This document shows positions 20,335 to 29,180 of a stretch of DNA of 64,000 nt, one piece after another; positions within the stretch are counted from its first letter, which is position 1; every line of letters starts with the position of its first letter. The notes under the pieces were generated by a model that saw only the letters and a program-made list of their open reading frames with translations, did no database searches and had not been told where the DNA came from. Source of the DNA: Cytophagales bacterium Alg240-R148 (GTDB lineage: Bacteria > Bacteroidota > Bacteroidia > Cytophagales > Cyclobacteriaceae); contig LS999831.1 of NCBI GenBank assembly GCA_900537185.1, forward strand, positions 124,001 to 188,000. The letters are read 5' to 3'. The translations under genes were made by a program, and so were the position numbers.

Positions 20335-21111
20335 TTATTCTCCTTTGAATTCCGGAGCTCTTTTCTCTATAAATGCGGTAGTTCCTTCTTTAAAATCTTC
20401 TGTATTGCAGCATTGCGAAAACCCGTTGGCCTCCGTTAGGTATCCGTCTTCACCATCTTTGTAATACGAATTCACGCTGTCTATAATTCTTCCTATTGCA
20501 ATAGGTGCCTTTTGTGTAATTTTTGACAAAATGGAAATGGCTTTTTCCATAGCATCTTCTTTGGTTGGCTCAACGTAATTAACCAAACCCAGCGCCAAAG
20601 CTTCGGGGCTTTTAACCATATCGGCTGTCATCATCAACTCTAGTGCTTTGCCTTTCCCAACCAATTGGGTAAGCCGCTGGGTCCCCCCATAGCCTGGTAT
20701 TAAACCTAAATTCACTTCCGGTTGCCCAAACCTTGCCGATTCTGTAGCCACCCGAATATGACACGCCATAGCCAGTTCACATCCTCCACCAAGCGCAAAA
20801 CCATTTACCACTGCAACTACTGGTTTTTCACAGGACTCAATTTCATAAAAAATTTCTTGCCCGCTTTCGGCAAATTTTCTAGCATTCACTTCATTCAAAC
20901 CTGCAATTTCTTTGATGTCAGCTCCTGCAACAAATGCTTTGTCCCCACTGCCAGTCACCACAACTCCTTTGATTTCAGAATTGTCATTCACTTCATCAAA
21001 AGCTATTTTGATCTCCTCTAATGTCTGTGAATTCAAAGCATTCAAGCTTTTTGGCCTGTTGATTTCCAAAAAGGCAATGCCCTCTTTTATATTCAGTGTA
21101 ATGTTTTCCAT
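20335..21111 (-). CDS. Enoyl-CoA hydratase / crotonase family protein
   Basis: Hydrates trans-2-enoyl-CoA thioesters in fatty acid or amino acid breakdown. The 258-residue crotonase fold shows the oxyanion-hole region (about residues 57-66, AFVAGADIKE) and both catalytic glutamates, Glu112 (GGGCELAMACH) and Glu132 (FGQPEVNLGL), 20 residues apart as in rat crotonase. This makes a true hydratase more likely than a divergent isomerase, though the chain-length preference is unknown. The ATG start has a TACATTTG box at 21131-21138. The flippase gene follows after 5 bases. Confidence 0.92.
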   Translation of the reverse strand: MENITLNIKEGIAFLEINRPKSLNALNSQTLEEIKIAFDEVNDNSEIKGVVVTGSGDKAFVAGADIKEIAGLNEVNARKFAESGQEIFYEIESCEKPVVAVVNGFALGGGCELAMACHIRVATESARFGQPEVNLGLIPGYGGTQRLTQLVGKGKALELMMTADMVKSPEALALGLVNYVEPTKEDAMEKAISILSKITQKAPIAIGRIIDSVNSYYKDGEDGYLTEANGFSQCCNTEDFKEGTTAFIEKRAPEFKGE

Positions 21112-21130
21112 AGTCCTGTTTATATTAGAA

Positions 21131-21138
21131 CAAATGTA
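21131..21138 (-). promoter_or_regulatory. Bacteroidota -7 promoter box for the enoyl-CoA hydratase gene
   Basis: The minus strand reads TACATTTG, a full match to TAnnTTTG, 20 bases before the start codon. The -33 element is not clear. Confidence 0.45.
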
Positions 21139-21254
21139 TAAAAAATTACAAGTATTGCCTATTATGTGTAACTAAAGTGGCCTTCTAACTCGATAATACT
21201 CCGCACATCATTGGAACTATATAAACAAAAATTTGTATCTTAATACAAAAACGA

Positions 21255-22424
21255 GTGTTGACTTCAAACAAAGTTTATTTAACAATAGCCCTCCTCCTCT
21301 GCGCAAGACTTTTGGAAGCGCAGTCTTGCTCCATTACCATCAATGGAACGGTAAATTTCAGCACTACAGTGAGTGGCGATTGGACCGCGGCAGGTGGTGC
21401 AACTTGCCCGCCCACTTCCACATTTAATGGAGATGTAATCCTAGACATAGGAAATAACGACACTTTTATAATGGATACAGACCTCATCGTAAATGGCAAC
21501 ATTGTTGCCGACTTGGCTAACAATTCCATATTGAGAATCGCTGCAGACATAGATGTTATTGGCACACCAGTTCCAGACTTGGGTGGGACTGGAAACTTTG
21601 CATTGACCAACAATGGTAATTCAACATTAGAAATTACAGGAACTGGAGATGTTAGCGTCCAAGGTGACATGGGAGACCCTACCAACAACAATGTCACTTT
21701 TGACGTGGATGGTCTACTTCAGGTAGATTTAACTTTGTTTTCTAAAAATGGTACGGTTTTTCAAGGGTCCGGTAGTGTTGGTGGCGGTGGGTTGGAAGTA
21801 GGCGGTGGGTCCTGCGGGCCTGGAGGATGCCCCAATTTTGGATTTGACACCTGTGTTGGAGACACAGACTTTTGCAACAATGAGGTTTTGCCCGTAACCC
21901 TGGTGTCTTTTTCGTATAAAACCAAAGACGAATCAATTTTATTGCTTTGGACAACGGCCTCAGAAGAAAATTTTGATTTCTTTATTTTAGAACATTCTAG
22001 AAATGGCATTGCCTTTACTCCTGCAGCAAAAATAAAGGGAAAAGGGGGCTTTGAAGTACTTACCAATTACTCTTATGTTGTGGACACCCCACAGGAGGGT
22101 ATTACCTACTATAGACTACAAGCAATAGATTTGGATGGAAAGTCAGAAGTTTTCCATCCTATTGTCACAAAGTATTCGTCTAACCTAACCCTTGATTTCG
22201 ATCTATATCCAAACCCAAGTTTGGAAGAAGTAGTGCTACAATTCAATTTTACGCCATCAAAAAACAACTCAATTGACCTATATTCTCTACAAGGAAAGCT
22301 CCTGCAAACTATTGTTGCAACCGGTAATAAGATAATTCTTCACAATAAGATTGAAGAAGGAATTTATTTGGTTCATTACCAAGAAGCAGGAATTTCAATT
22401 GTGAAAAAAATAGTTATCGAATAA
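21255..22424 (+). CDS. Secreted protein with type IX type A C-terminal sorting domain
   Basis: Predicted T9SS cargo of 389 residues. A signal peptide (ending LEAQ near residue 23) precedes an Asn/Gly/Thr-rich beta-strand body, a Gly-rich stretch with Cys (near 170-195) and a C-terminal domain ending in beta strands after LYPNPS (about residue 317), the usual type A sorting signature that directs the protein to the cell surface. The start is GTG at 21255; a TTG follows directly. A 7-bp inverted repeat lies at 21232-21249 just upstream. A strong bidirectional terminator follows the stop codon. The mature function is unknown; it looks like a surface adhesin or structural protein. Confidence 0.8.
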   Translation: MLTSNKVYLTIALLLCARLLEAQSCSITINGTVNFSTTVSGDWTAAGGATCPPTSTFNGDVILDIGNNDTFIMDTDLIVNGNIVADLANNSILRIAADIDVIGTPVPDLGGTGNFALTNNGNSTLEITGTGDVSVQGDMGDPTNNNVTFDVDGLLQVDLTLFSKNGTVFQGSGSVGGGGLEVGGGSCGPGGCPNFGFDTCVGDTDFCNNEVLPVTLVSFSYKTKDESILLLWTTASEENFDFFILEHSRNGIAFTPAAKIKGKGGFEVLTNYSYVVDTPQEGITYYRLQAIDLDGKSEVFHPIVTKYSSNLTLDFDLYPNPSLEEVVLQFNFTPSKNNSIDLYSLQGKLLQTIVATGNKIILHNKIEEGIYLVHYQEAGISIVKKIVIE

Positions 22425-22448
22425 AAAATGGGCCGAGGCCCATTTTTT
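22423..22448. terminator. Bidirectional rho-independent terminator
   Basis: A 12-bp perfect stem (AAAAAATGGGCC / GGCCCATTTTTT) with a very short GA spacer; A-run and T-run flank the GC core in both directions. It lies between the convergent cargo gene and the tdh gene and overlaps both stop codons. Confidence 0.9.
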
Positions 22449-23400
22449 ATTCAACTTTTTCCAATAATTTCTTAAGGTTATTTAACATGGTTTGGGTCAT
22501 TTTATTCAAATCGTATTTTGGAGACCAACCCCAATCTTTTCTTGCAAAACCATCGTCTATCGACTGCGGCCAACTGTCCGCAATTGCCTGCCTAAAATCT
22601 GGTTTATAAGAAATTTCAAAGTCAGGATACGTTGCTTGGATCGATTCGTGCAGCTCCTTTGGAGAAAAACTCATGCCTGCAATGTTATAACTAGACCTGA
22701 TTTTCACTTTGTCTTTAGGTACCTGCATGATGTCGATGGTAGCGGAAATAGCATCGTCCATGTACATCATGGGCAACTTAGTATTTTGGCTTAAAAAACA
22801 TTTAAAAGGAGCCGATTGTACAGCCTTATGGTAAATATCCACAGCATAATCTGTTGTACCTCCACCTGGCAAAGTTTTATACCCTATGAGCCCTGGGTAT
22901 CGAACACTTCTAACGTCTACTTTATATTTTTCATGGTAATACTCACACCACCGTTCACCTGCTTGTTTGCTAATGCCGTAAACTGTGTTGGGGTCCATTG
23001 TGGTATGTTGTGGTGTGTTATCAGCAGGGGTATTTGGACCAAAAACAGCAATAGAACTTGGCCAAAATATTTTATTTATGAACCTTTCTTTTGCTAAATC
23101 CAAAACATGAAACAACGATGTCATGTTTAAATCCCAACCAAAAACTGGATTTTCTTCTGCTTTTGCAGATAACATGGCAACCAAGTGGTAAACCTGAGTT
23201 ATGCTGTGTTTTTGAACAACCGATAACAAAGCAGCTTTATCGGTAGCATCTAGTATTTCAAACGGTCCTTCAGCCAAATCCCCTTTTGGTTTGTTTAAAT
23301 CTGAGGCTACTACGTTGTCTGTTCCAAATGCTTTTCTCAAGGCCAATGTGAGCTCAGAACCTACCTGGCCACAAGCGCCTAGAATTAGAATTTTTTCCAT
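22447..23400 (-). CDS. tdh: L-threonine 3-dehydrogenase, GalE-like SDR type
   Basis: Short-chain dehydrogenase of the extended (NAD-dependent epimerase-like) type that oxidises L-threonine to 2-amino-3-ketobutyrate. Visible are the NAD-binding GACGQVGS (8-15) and the catalytic Tyr141-x-x-x-Lys145 (YGISK). Length 317 and layout fit the GalE-like threonine dehydrogenases known from Flavobacterium and archaea rather than the zinc-dependent MDR type. A divergently transcribed kbl gene 94 bases away supports the assignment, because the unstable product is its substrate. If the neighbour were ignored, a sugar epimerase would be the alternative. Confidence 0.88.
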   Translation of the reverse strand: MEKILILGACGQVGSELTLALRKAFGTDNVVASDLNKPKGDLAEGPFEILDATDKAALLSVVQKHSITQVYHLVAMLSAKAEENPVFGWDLNMTSLFHVLDLAKERFINKIFWPSSIAVFGPNTPADNTPQHTTMDPNTVYGISKQAGERWCEYYHEKYKVDVRSVRYPGLIGYKTLPGGGTTDYAVDIYHKAVQSAPFKCFLSQNTKLPMMYMDDAISATIDIMQVPKDKVKIRSSYNIAGMSFSPKELHESIQATYPDFEISYKPDFRQAIADSWPQSIDDGFARKDWGWSPKYDLNKMTQTMLNNLKKLLEKVE

Positions 23401-23480
23401 CCCTGTTAATTAATTTGTGTGCGTGGCATCAAAATAACAACAAAGACCAAGCATTTGCAACCTAAGCCAACCAAGTTTTA

Positions 23481-23488
23481 TATATTTG
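23481..23488 (+). promoter_or_regulatory. Bacteroidota -7 promoter box upstream of the small gene and kbl
   Basis: TATATTTG, a full match to TAnnTTTG, only 6 bases before the ATG at 23495. If the start site is as usual 3-6 bases after the box, the mRNA would be nearly leaderless. Confidence 0.5.
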
Positions 23489-23494
23489 CGCATT

Positions 23495-23740
23495 ATGATT
23501 AGTGAATTCGAACAATACCTGGTAAATAAAAAGATTGATCCTGAGCGATTTCAAGCCTCAGAAGTAGAGCGATTTAAGGAGTGGGAATTATTATTTGACC
23601 AGGTGCATGAGAAAAATTTCACCATGCAAAAGTTAAATTTGATTAATAACATACGTAGAAATTACCCCTATATAGAAGCGGTGAAGGCTGATGTTACCAA
23701 GCCGAAACCTACAAAACCTATTATCAAACCCAAAATTTAG
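23495..23740 (+). CDS. Small hypothetical protein upstream of kbl
   Basis: 81-residue soluble protein I do not recognise. It is rich in charged and aromatic residues (MISEFEQYLV start), has a helical look (about 5-60), and ends in a Lys/Pro-rich tail (KPKPTKPIIKPK). ATG 23495 is chosen over an in-frame TTG nine bases upstream, because the -7 box at 23481-23488 would overlap the TTG. It ends three bases before kbl, so the two are almost surely one operon. Role unknown; a kbl partner is plausible from position only. Confidence 0.75.
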   Translation: MISEFEQYLVNKKIDPERFQASEVERFKEWELLFDQVHEKNFTMQKLNLINNIRRNYPYIEAVKADVTKPKPTKPIIKPKI

Positions 23741-23743
23741 ACT

Positions 23744-24940
23744 ATGTACGATAAGTTGAAACCAGAGCTTGAAAAACAATTGTCAGAAATTAAAGCTGCC
23801 GGATTGTTTAAGTCGGAGCGCATCATTACTACGCCACAAGGAGCGGACATCAAAACATCAGAAGGAAAGGAAGTAATTAATTTTTGTGCCAACAACTATC
23901 TAGGGTTGTCGTCCCATCCGAAAGTGATAGAAGCTGCAAAAAACGCAATTGATTCTCATGGATATGGCATGTCTTCTGTACGTTTTATTTGCGGGACGCA
24001 AGACATACACAAAACACTAGAAAAAAAGATTTCAGAATTTTTAGGTACCGAAGATACTATTTTATATGCAGCAGCCTTTGATGCCAACGGCGGTGTTTTT
24101 GAACCGATATTAGGCCCAGATGATGCCATTATTTCAGATGCATTGAACCATGCCTCTATCATTGATGGGGTGCGGCTCACCAAATGTAAAAGGTTTAGGT
24201 ATTTGCACAACAACATGGAAGATTTAGAGGTCCAATTAAAAGCCGCGGATACAGCAGGTGCCAAACAAAAAATAATTGTAACGGACGGTGCATTTTCTAT
24301 GGACGGTACGGTTGCACAGCTGGATAAAATCTGTGATCTTGCCGAACAATACAATGCATTGGTTATGTCAGACGAATGCCACTCCACGGGGTTCATGGGA
24401 AAAACTGGGCGAGGAGTTCACGAACTCAAAGGCGTAATGGACCGAATGGATATCATTACTGGTACCCTTGGAAAAGCGTTAGGTGGAGCATCTGGAGGTT
24501 TCACTTCTGGAAAAAAAGAAATTATTGAAATGTTACGACAAAAATCCAGACCTTATCTTTTTTCAAATACCCTGGCTCCTTCGATTACAGGCGCTTCTAT
24601 TGCAGTTTTAGATCTACTAAGTGAAACAACCGAGCTCAGAGACAAACTAGAAGCCAACACACAATATTTTAGAGAAAAAATGACTGCAGCTGGATTTGAC
24701 ATCACGCCTGGCATCCATCCGATCACTCCAATTATGTTATACGATGCGGTGTTGTCTCAAAAATTTGCTGAAAAACTGCTAGAAAAAGGAATTTATGTGA
24801 TAGGGTTTTATTTTCCTGTAGTTCCAAAAGGGCAAGCAAGAATTAGAGTTCAAATTTCAGCAGTGCATGAAAAACATCATTTAGACAAAGCCATAACCGC
24901 CTTTACGGAAGTAGGCAAAGAGTTAGGAGTTTTAAAATAA
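23744..24940 (+). CDS. kbl: Glycine C-acetyltransferase (2-amino-3-ketobutyrate CoA ligase)
   Basis: PLP enzyme that splits 2-amino-3-ketobutyrate with CoA to glycine and acetyl-CoA, completing threonine breakdown. The 398-residue length equals E. coli Kbl, and the PLP lysine falls at the same position, Lys244 (in GTLGKALGG). The motif [11 protein letters not shown] is also typical of the alpha-oxoamine synthase family. It shares an operon with the small gene upstream and the phosphatase 4 bases downstream, and faces the divergent tdh gene. Since gcvH is in the window too, glycine from threonine may feed the cleavage system. Confidence 0.96.
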   Translation: MYDKLKPELEKQLSEIKAAGLFKSERIITTPQGADIKTSEGKEVINFCANNYLGLSSHPKVIEAAKNAIDSHGYGMSSVRFICGTQDIHKTLEKKISEFLGTEDTILYAAAFDANGGVFEPILGPDDAIISDALNHASIIDGVRLTKCKRFRYLHNNMEDLEVQLKAADTAGAKQKIIVTDGAFSMDGTVAQLDKICDLAEQYNALVMSDECHSTGFMGKTGRGVHELKGVMDRMDIITGTLGKALGGASGGFTSGKKEIIEMLRQKSRPYLFSNTLAPSITGASIAVLDLLSETTELRDKLEANTQYFREKMTAAGFDITPGIHPITPIMLYDAVLSQKFAEKLLEKGIYVIGFYFPVVPKGQARIRVQISAVHEKHHLDKAITAFTEVGKELGVLK

Positions 24941-24944
24941 AGCC

Positions 24945-25424
24945 ATGGTTAAAGTACTTTTTGTTTGTTTGGGCAATATTTGCCGGTCTCCACTCGCTGA
25001 AGGCATTTTCACAAAAAAAGTGGAAGAAAAAGGTCTGGCAGATTGTTTTCATATTGACTCTTGTGGCACCTCCAATTTTCATATTGGTTCGGCGCCAGAC
25101 GAACGCACCATTAAAAACGCACAAATCAATGGGGTAGAACTCAACCATTACGGCAGGCAATTCTCCAGCCAAGATTTTGACCGGTTCGATCACATTTTGG
25201 CAATGGATAGCAGCAATCTGAGCAACATTTTAGATTTATCCATAAACGAATCCGAGCAACAAAAGGTAGAGTTGATGCGCACTTACGATGCGGTAGATGC
25301 GGGTACGGATGTCCCAGACCCTTACTACGGAGGCCCTTCGGGGTTTCAAAATGTTTTCGATATTTTGGACAGAAGTTGTAGCCAGCTTCTAGAGGACTTA
25401 ATTACCCAACACCAATTGCTTTAA
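24945..25424 (+). CDS. Low-molecular-weight protein tyrosine phosphatase
   Basis: Dephosphorylates phosphotyrosine or small phosphoesters. The signature CX5R is intact as Cys8-LGNIC-Arg14 followed by Ser15, and the general acid Asp is in the DVPDPYYGG motif. Length 159 is normal. It begins 4 bases after kbl and is probably co-transcribed. The stop codon overlaps the convergent lysC stop by 4 bases. A perfect 13-bp hairpin just past the end (25447-25479) could end its transcript. Substrate unknown; a role in capsule or signalling control is known only for other members. Confidence 0.93.
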   Translation: MVKVLFVCLGNICRSPLAEGIFTKKVEEKGLADCFHIDSCGTSNFHIGSAPDERTIKNAQINGVELNHYGRQFSSQDFDRFDHILAMDSSNLSNILDLSINESEQQKVELMRTYDAVDAGTDVPDPYYGGPSGFQNVFDILDRSCSQLLEDLITQHQLL

Positions 25425-26686
25425 CCCTTTTCATAAAGGACTCGATAATTGCTCCTAGACCTTTGTTCTAGGAGCAATTTTGATTTTGGAGTGAATTCTT
25501 TTAATACTTCATCGGTATAATTTTTAATGGTCATCATCTCCAAGCCCGTATTAAAGTATATTTCAAATTCACCACTTAGTTCTTGTACAAGGGCCTCTAG
25601 TTTTTCTTGGTTGTAATCAAAGGTAACAGAAATAGAAATGGCCGAGTTTTGCATCAAATTAATTTTGATGTTTTTCTCTGCTAAAACATGGAATATTAAA
25701 TGCAAATTGTGCTCATTTACAAAAGTGAAATCCTTCACCTTTAGCGATACCAGGCATTGGTTTTCTTTGTAAATGATGGAAGGTTGGTGCACTGCATGGT
25801 GTACATCATAAATGACTGTCCCCCCTCCTTCAGGAGCATCGAAACAGCGTACGTGCAGGGGAATGTTTTTATTGGCTAATGGTTTGATAGTTTTAGGGTG
25901 TATTACTTTTGCTCCATAATAAGTAAGTTCAGCCGCCTCCACATAAGACAACTCTGGAAACAAAGTAGCCGAGTTGATTATCTTGGGATCTGCATTCAGA
26001 ATCCCTGGGACGTCTTTCCAAATGGTTACATTTTCTGCTTCCAGGGCACAAGCAAAAATAGCTGCCGAATAATCAGACCCTTCTCTTCCCAGAGTAGTAG
26101 TGGCCCCATCGTGGGTGCTCCCAATAAAACCTTGTGTAACCACCATGTGTTTGGATTGCAAAACTGGCTGTACAGTACTTTTTATAAGCTCCGTTGTTAG
26201 TGGCCAGTCAACAATGCCTTCTTGGAATACGGAAGTAGTCTTTACAACCGAACGAGCATCTTGCCAACGGGCCGGCAAACCAGAAAAATTGAGGTATTCA
26301 CTTATTATCTCAGAAGAAATGAGTTCTCCTATGCCTACAATTTGATCGTAGTACCAAGAAAACCCCTTGGACTTATCTGGCTCAAATGCTTTGGATTTTA
26401 ATTCATCTATCCACATACCCAGTTTAGAGCTTACTATGGCATGCACTCCGTTGAACAAGTTAGAACAAATCTCTTCATGAAATATTTGAAACCGTTCGAC
26501 TTCCTTCACGCAACTTTCATTGTTCCACGACAACCGGATGATTTCTTCTAAAAAATTAGTGGACTTTCCCATGGCCGAAACCACTACTACCAAACGCTCC
26601 GTTTTATAGTGGTTAATTATAGACGCCATGTTCTTGATGGCCTCTACATTTTTAATGGAAGCACCTCCAAACTTAAAAACTTTCAT
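25421..26686 (-). CDS. lysC: Aspartate kinase
   Basis: Phosphorylates aspartate, the first step to lysine, threonine and methionine. The N-terminus starts with the aspartokinase signature FKFGGASIK; the kinase domain spans about residues 1-275 (including TLGREGSDYSA near 200), and two small ACT-type regulatory domains follow (about 290-410). It is a single-function enzyme of 421 residues, not fused to homoserine dehydrogenase. The promoter is a TATTTTTG box at 26718-26725, sharing a divergent region with fbp. The last ten codons encode a perfect hairpin (25447-25479). Confidence 0.95.
   Translation of the reverse strand: MKVFKFGGASIKNVEAIKNMASIINHYKTERLVVVVSAMGKSTNFLEEIIRLSWNNESCVKEVERFQIFHEEICSNLFNGVHAIVSSKLGMWIDELKSKAFEPDKSKGFSWYYDQIVGIGELISSEIISEYLNFSGLPARWQDARSVVKTTSVFQEGIVDWPLTTELIKSTVQPVLQSKHMVVTQGFIGSTHDGATTTLGREGSDYSAAIFACALEAENVTIWKDVPGILNADPKIINSATLFPELSYVEAAELTYYGAKVIHPKTIKPLANKNIPLHVRCFDAPEGGGTVIYDVHHAVHQPSIIYKENQCLVSLKVKDFTFVNEHNLHLIFHVLAEKNIKINLMQNSAISISVTFDYNQEKLEALVQELSGEFEIYFNTGLEMMTIKNYTDEVLKEFTPKSKLLLEQRSRSNYRVLYEKG
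25447..25479 (+). terminator. Perfect 13-bp hairpin inside the 3' end of lysC
   Basis: AATTGCTCCTAGA and its exact complement flank a 7-base loop, followed on the plus strand by TTGATTTT. It lies just after the phosphatase stop codon (25424) and within the antisense lysC reading frame. It could act as a terminator for the plus-strand operon while encoding part of the lysC C-terminus; the T-run is weak. Confidence 0.55.
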
Positions 26687-26717
26687 ATGTGTATGCAGAC
26701 AAAATTGAAATCGTTCT

Positions 26718-26725
26718 CAAAAATA
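26718..26725 (-). promoter_or_regulatory. Bacteroidota -7 promoter box for lysC
   Basis: The minus strand reads TATTTTTG, a full match to TAnnTTTG, 32 bases before the lysC start. Confidence 0.5.
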
Positions 26726-26738
26726 AGATGTAATTTTT

Positions 26739-26746
26739 TAACTTTG
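26739..26746 (+). promoter_or_regulatory. Bacteroidota -7 promoter box for fbp
   Basis: TAACTTTG, a full match to TAnnTTTG, 30 bases before the fbp start; faces the lysC promoter with about 13 bases between the boxes. Confidence 0.5.
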
Positions 26747-26775
26747 GCAAAAATTAAAGGAGATTACTACATATT

Positions 26776-27777
26776 ATGGAAGATTCGAGAATTGCTTTGC
26801 CCATAGGCACAGCATTGGACCGCTTTATAAAAAAGTACCAGGACCAGTTTAAATATGCCACAGGAGAACTTTCGCAACTATTGCGTGATTTGGCTTTGGC
26901 AGGAAAAGTTGTTAACCGCGAAATAAACAAAGCGGGGTTAATGAACATTGGCGGGGCTTATGGATCCATCAACCCACAAGGAGAAGAACAACAAAAGCTG
27001 GACATTCTTACCAACATTCGATTTTCCAGAGCCTTAACCAAAGGTGGAGAAGTTTGTGGTATTATTTCCGAAGAATCTGAAGAGATTATTTATACTGGCA
27101 ACCACGACGGAAACTACGTGGTAGCAATAGACCCTTTGGATGGGTCTTCCAATATTGATGTAAACGTTTCAATTGGAACAATTTTCTCTGTATACCGCAG
27201 AAAAAGTAAAACAGGCATGCCTGTAACTATGGAAGACATGTTACAACCTGGCAAAGAACAGGTGGCTGCCGGGTATATCTTATATGGTTCTTCTACCATG
27301 CTGGTATATACCACCGGGCACGGCGTTAATGGATTTACCTACGAGCCTTCTCTTGGAGAATTCTTTTTGTCGCATCCGAACATGACAATTCCTGAAGTAG
27401 GAAAAATTTATTCCATAAATGAAGGATCTTATAACAGTTTTGAACAGCCAGTTAAAGATTTTATAGAACATTGTCGGGACAACAACTATTCGGGCAGGTA
27501 CATTGGCTCCTTGGTAGCTGATTTCCATAGAAACTTGCTAAAAGGAGGTATTTATATTTACCCAAAAACTGAAAAAAGCCCAGAAGGCAAATTAAGGTTG
27601 ATGTATGAGTGTAACTGTTTGGCGTTCATTATTGAGCAAGCTGGTGGAGCTGCATCGGATGGTGTCAATAGAATTATGGACATCGTGCCTACAGAACCCC
27701 ATCAAAAAGCACCTTTCTTTGTAGGTTCGAAGAATCTAGTAGAAAAGGCAGAATCAATGTACAACCAACAAAGCTAG
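26776..27777 (+). CDS. fbp: Class I fructose-1,6-bisphosphatase
   Basis: Hydrolyses fructose-1,6-bisphosphate to fructose-6-phosphate in gluconeogenesis. The class I metal-binding motif [10 protein letters not shown] is at residues 119-128. Length 333 is typical of the class I enzyme. It has its own promoter box (26739-26746) divergent from lysC. The last 4 bases overlap the stop region of the convergent small gene downstream. Together with gpmI and maeB it forms the central-carbon part of this window. Regulation by AMP is known for the family but not evident here. Confidence 0.96.
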   Translation: MEDSRIALPIGTALDRFIKKYQDQFKYATGELSQLLRDLALAGKVVNREINKAGLMNIGGAYGSINPQGEEQQKLDILTNIRFSRALTKGGEVCGIISEESEEIIYTGNHDGNYVVAIDPLDGSSNIDVNVSIGTIFSVYRRKSKTGMPVTMEDMLQPGKEQVAAGYILYGSSTMLVYTTGHGVNGFTYEPSLGEFFLSHPNMTIPEVGKIYSINEGSYNSFEQPVKDFIEHCRDNNYSGRYIGSLVADFHRNLLKGGIYIYPKTEKSPEGKLRLMYECNCLAFIIEQAGGAASDGVNRIMDIVPTEPHQKAPFFVGSKNLVEKAESMYNQQS

Positions 27778-28079
27778 GAGCGGTATTGCAATCGAGTAAT
27801 GGCTTTTTCCATTTCTCGTGCAATTATCATATCGGCAAGGTTGGCTGATAAATTGTCTGGGTTGGAGTTGGAAAGTACTGCTTTGAACTCGGTTTCATTC
27901 AAGTCAATCCGATATGCCACCAACAATAGCTTTTCCATATCATGATTAAGCAAATGATCCAGTACCGGGATCATTTGCTTTTTTAATGCGTCTTGGTTGT
28001 CTACCTCTTCTAGAGGGTCTGCCAAGTTAAAATCCTTTTGCAACAGTGTCCTAGTGATTTCTAAAGCCTTATTGGCCAT
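27774..28079 (-). CDS. Small conserved hypothetical protein next to DUF5606
   Basis: 101-residue soluble protein of unknown function, with a helical look and no membrane segment. I choose ATG 28079 (MANKALEI); a longer reading to 28148 would run 80 bases into the DUF5606 gene and is implausible. With this start it overlaps the upstream DUF5606 gene by 11 bases, so it is translated from the same message. It ends convergently with fbp (4-base overlap). No catalytic motif is visible. Confidence 0.75.
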   Translation of the reverse strand: MANKALEITRTLLQKDFNLADPLEEVDNQDALKKQMIPVLDHLLNHDMEKLLLVAYRIDLNETEFKAVLSNSNPDNLSANLADMIIAREMEKAITRLQYRS

Positions 28080-28536
28080 CTGAATCCGGTTTTGTTTCTG
28101 TTTCTTCCTTACCATCCAAAGATTTTTTCTCTGTTGTTTCTGTAGCAAACAAAGAAGGCGCTTCTTTTAGCAACACGTTGTACCAACTGATAATTTTTTT
28201 AATATCAGAGTTGTACACTCGGTCGGCGTCGTAATCGGGTAGAATGAATTTGAAAAAAGAGGCCAATTCTTCATTGGATGCAGAACGATCTACGCCTGGA
28301 TCCTCTCCAAATTCTTGGTTGATTTTTTTCATTACATCTTCTAAAGGCACAGATCCTTCCGCAGTATTGGTGTAAATCGAAATTTCATGCAAAATTGACA
28401 CCCTGTGGTTAATTCCAGCAACAAGTTTTGCCTTTTTACTATCCAAAGACTCAAGAATAACACCTGATCGTGTCGGTTTTAACACTTTAAACAACCCTCC
28501 CTTACCGGATACTGATGCAATATCTTTAAATTCCAT
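28069..28536 (-). CDS. DUF5606 family protein
   Basis: 155-residue protein of a Bacteroidota family of unknown function. The N-terminal half (about 1-75) starts MEFKDIASVSGKGGLFKV and has a beta-rich small-domain look; the C-terminal half contains a helical segment and an acidic Glu/Lys tail. The last 11 bases overlap the following small gene. A TAATTTTG box (28564-28571) precedes the start. Function is not predictable from the sequence alone; its neighbour engB may be a separate transcript since it ends 42 bases upstream on the same strand. Confidence 0.8.
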   Translation of the reverse strand: MEFKDIASVSGKGGLFKVLKPTRSGVILESLDSKKAKLVAGINHRVSILHEISIYTNTAEGSVPLEDVMKKINQEFGEDPGVDRSASNEELASFFKFILPDYDADRVYNSDIKKIISWYNVLLKEAPSLFATETTEKKSLDGKEETETKPDSDGQ

Positions 28537-28563
28537 TCTTATTAAATTTTGATTTTAGACCGG

Positions 28564-28571
28564 CAAAATTA
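28564..28571 (-). promoter_or_regulatory. Bacteroidota -7 promoter box for the DUF5606 gene
   Basis: The minus strand reads TAATTTTG, a full match to TAnnTTTG, 28 bases before the start codon. Confidence 0.4.
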
Positions 28572-28577
28572 AAAATT

Positions 28578-29180
28578 TTATACCTGAAATGAAGCATTAA
28601 TTTCACTTATAAATTCAAGTATTTCTTCTTTTCCCATTTTTTTCTCAGAAGAAGTCACAAAAATATCTGGTAAATAGTCCCAATCTTTTTTCATTTCCTT
28701 TTTAAATGCAGCAACTGCGCTATCTGTTTTGTTTGGGGATTGCTTGTCCGCTTTAGTAAAAACCAGACTAACAGGCATTCCTTTTGATCCCAGCCATTGC
28801 AAAAATTCTAAATCTATCTTCTGTGGTGGCACCCTGCTGTCAATTAATAAAAATGTACAACACAAGTTTTCTCTTGTCAAAAAATAATTTTGAATCATCT
28901 TTTCCCACTTCTGCTTTTCCGTTTTACTCACCTTCGCCCAACCATAACCCGGGAGGTCCACCAGAAACCAAGCATCATTGATAATGAAATGATTGATAAG
29001 CTGCGTCTTACCAGGTCGGCCAGAAGTTTTGGCCAGACTCTTTCGGCCAGTTAACATATTGATTAACGAAGACTTACCAACATTGGACCTGCCAATAAAA
29101 GCATATTCGGCTTTTTTTGGAGGAGGGCATTCTGAGGCCTTTTGACTGCTCTTTACAAATTCTGCCTGTTTAATTTTCAT
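28578..29180 (-). CDS. engB: Ribosome biogenesis GTPase EngB/YihA
   Basis: TrmE-Era-EngA-YihA family GTPase needed for 50S subunit assembly. The P-loop GRSNVGKSS (residues 30-38), the G3 DLPGYGWA and the G4 TKAD motifs are all present. Length 200 is normal. It lies upstream of the DUF5606 gene on the same strand and has no evident promoter box of its own. Function is essential in most bacteria. Confidence 0.95.
   Translation of the reverse strand: MKIKQAEFVKSSQKASECPPPKKAEYAFIGRSNVGKSSLINMLTGRKSLAKTSGRPGKTQLINHFIINDAWFLVDLPGYGWAKVSKTEKQKWEKMIQNYFLTRENLCCTFLLIDSRVPPQKIDLEFLQWLGSKGMPVSLVFTKADKQSPNKTDSAVAAFKKEMKKDWDYLPDIFVTSSEKKMGKEEILEFISEINASFQV

Noticed and set aside
26687-26775. Lysine riboswitch upstream of lysC
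   Set aside because: The divergent region is only 89 bases and holds two facing promoter boxes; there is no room for the multi-helix lysine aptamer.
28080-28148. Upstream extension of the small gene at 27774
   Set aside because: It would overlap DUF5606 by 80 bases in a different frame with a Lys/Arg/Gln-rich stretch; ATG 28079 gives an 11-base overlap and a natural start.
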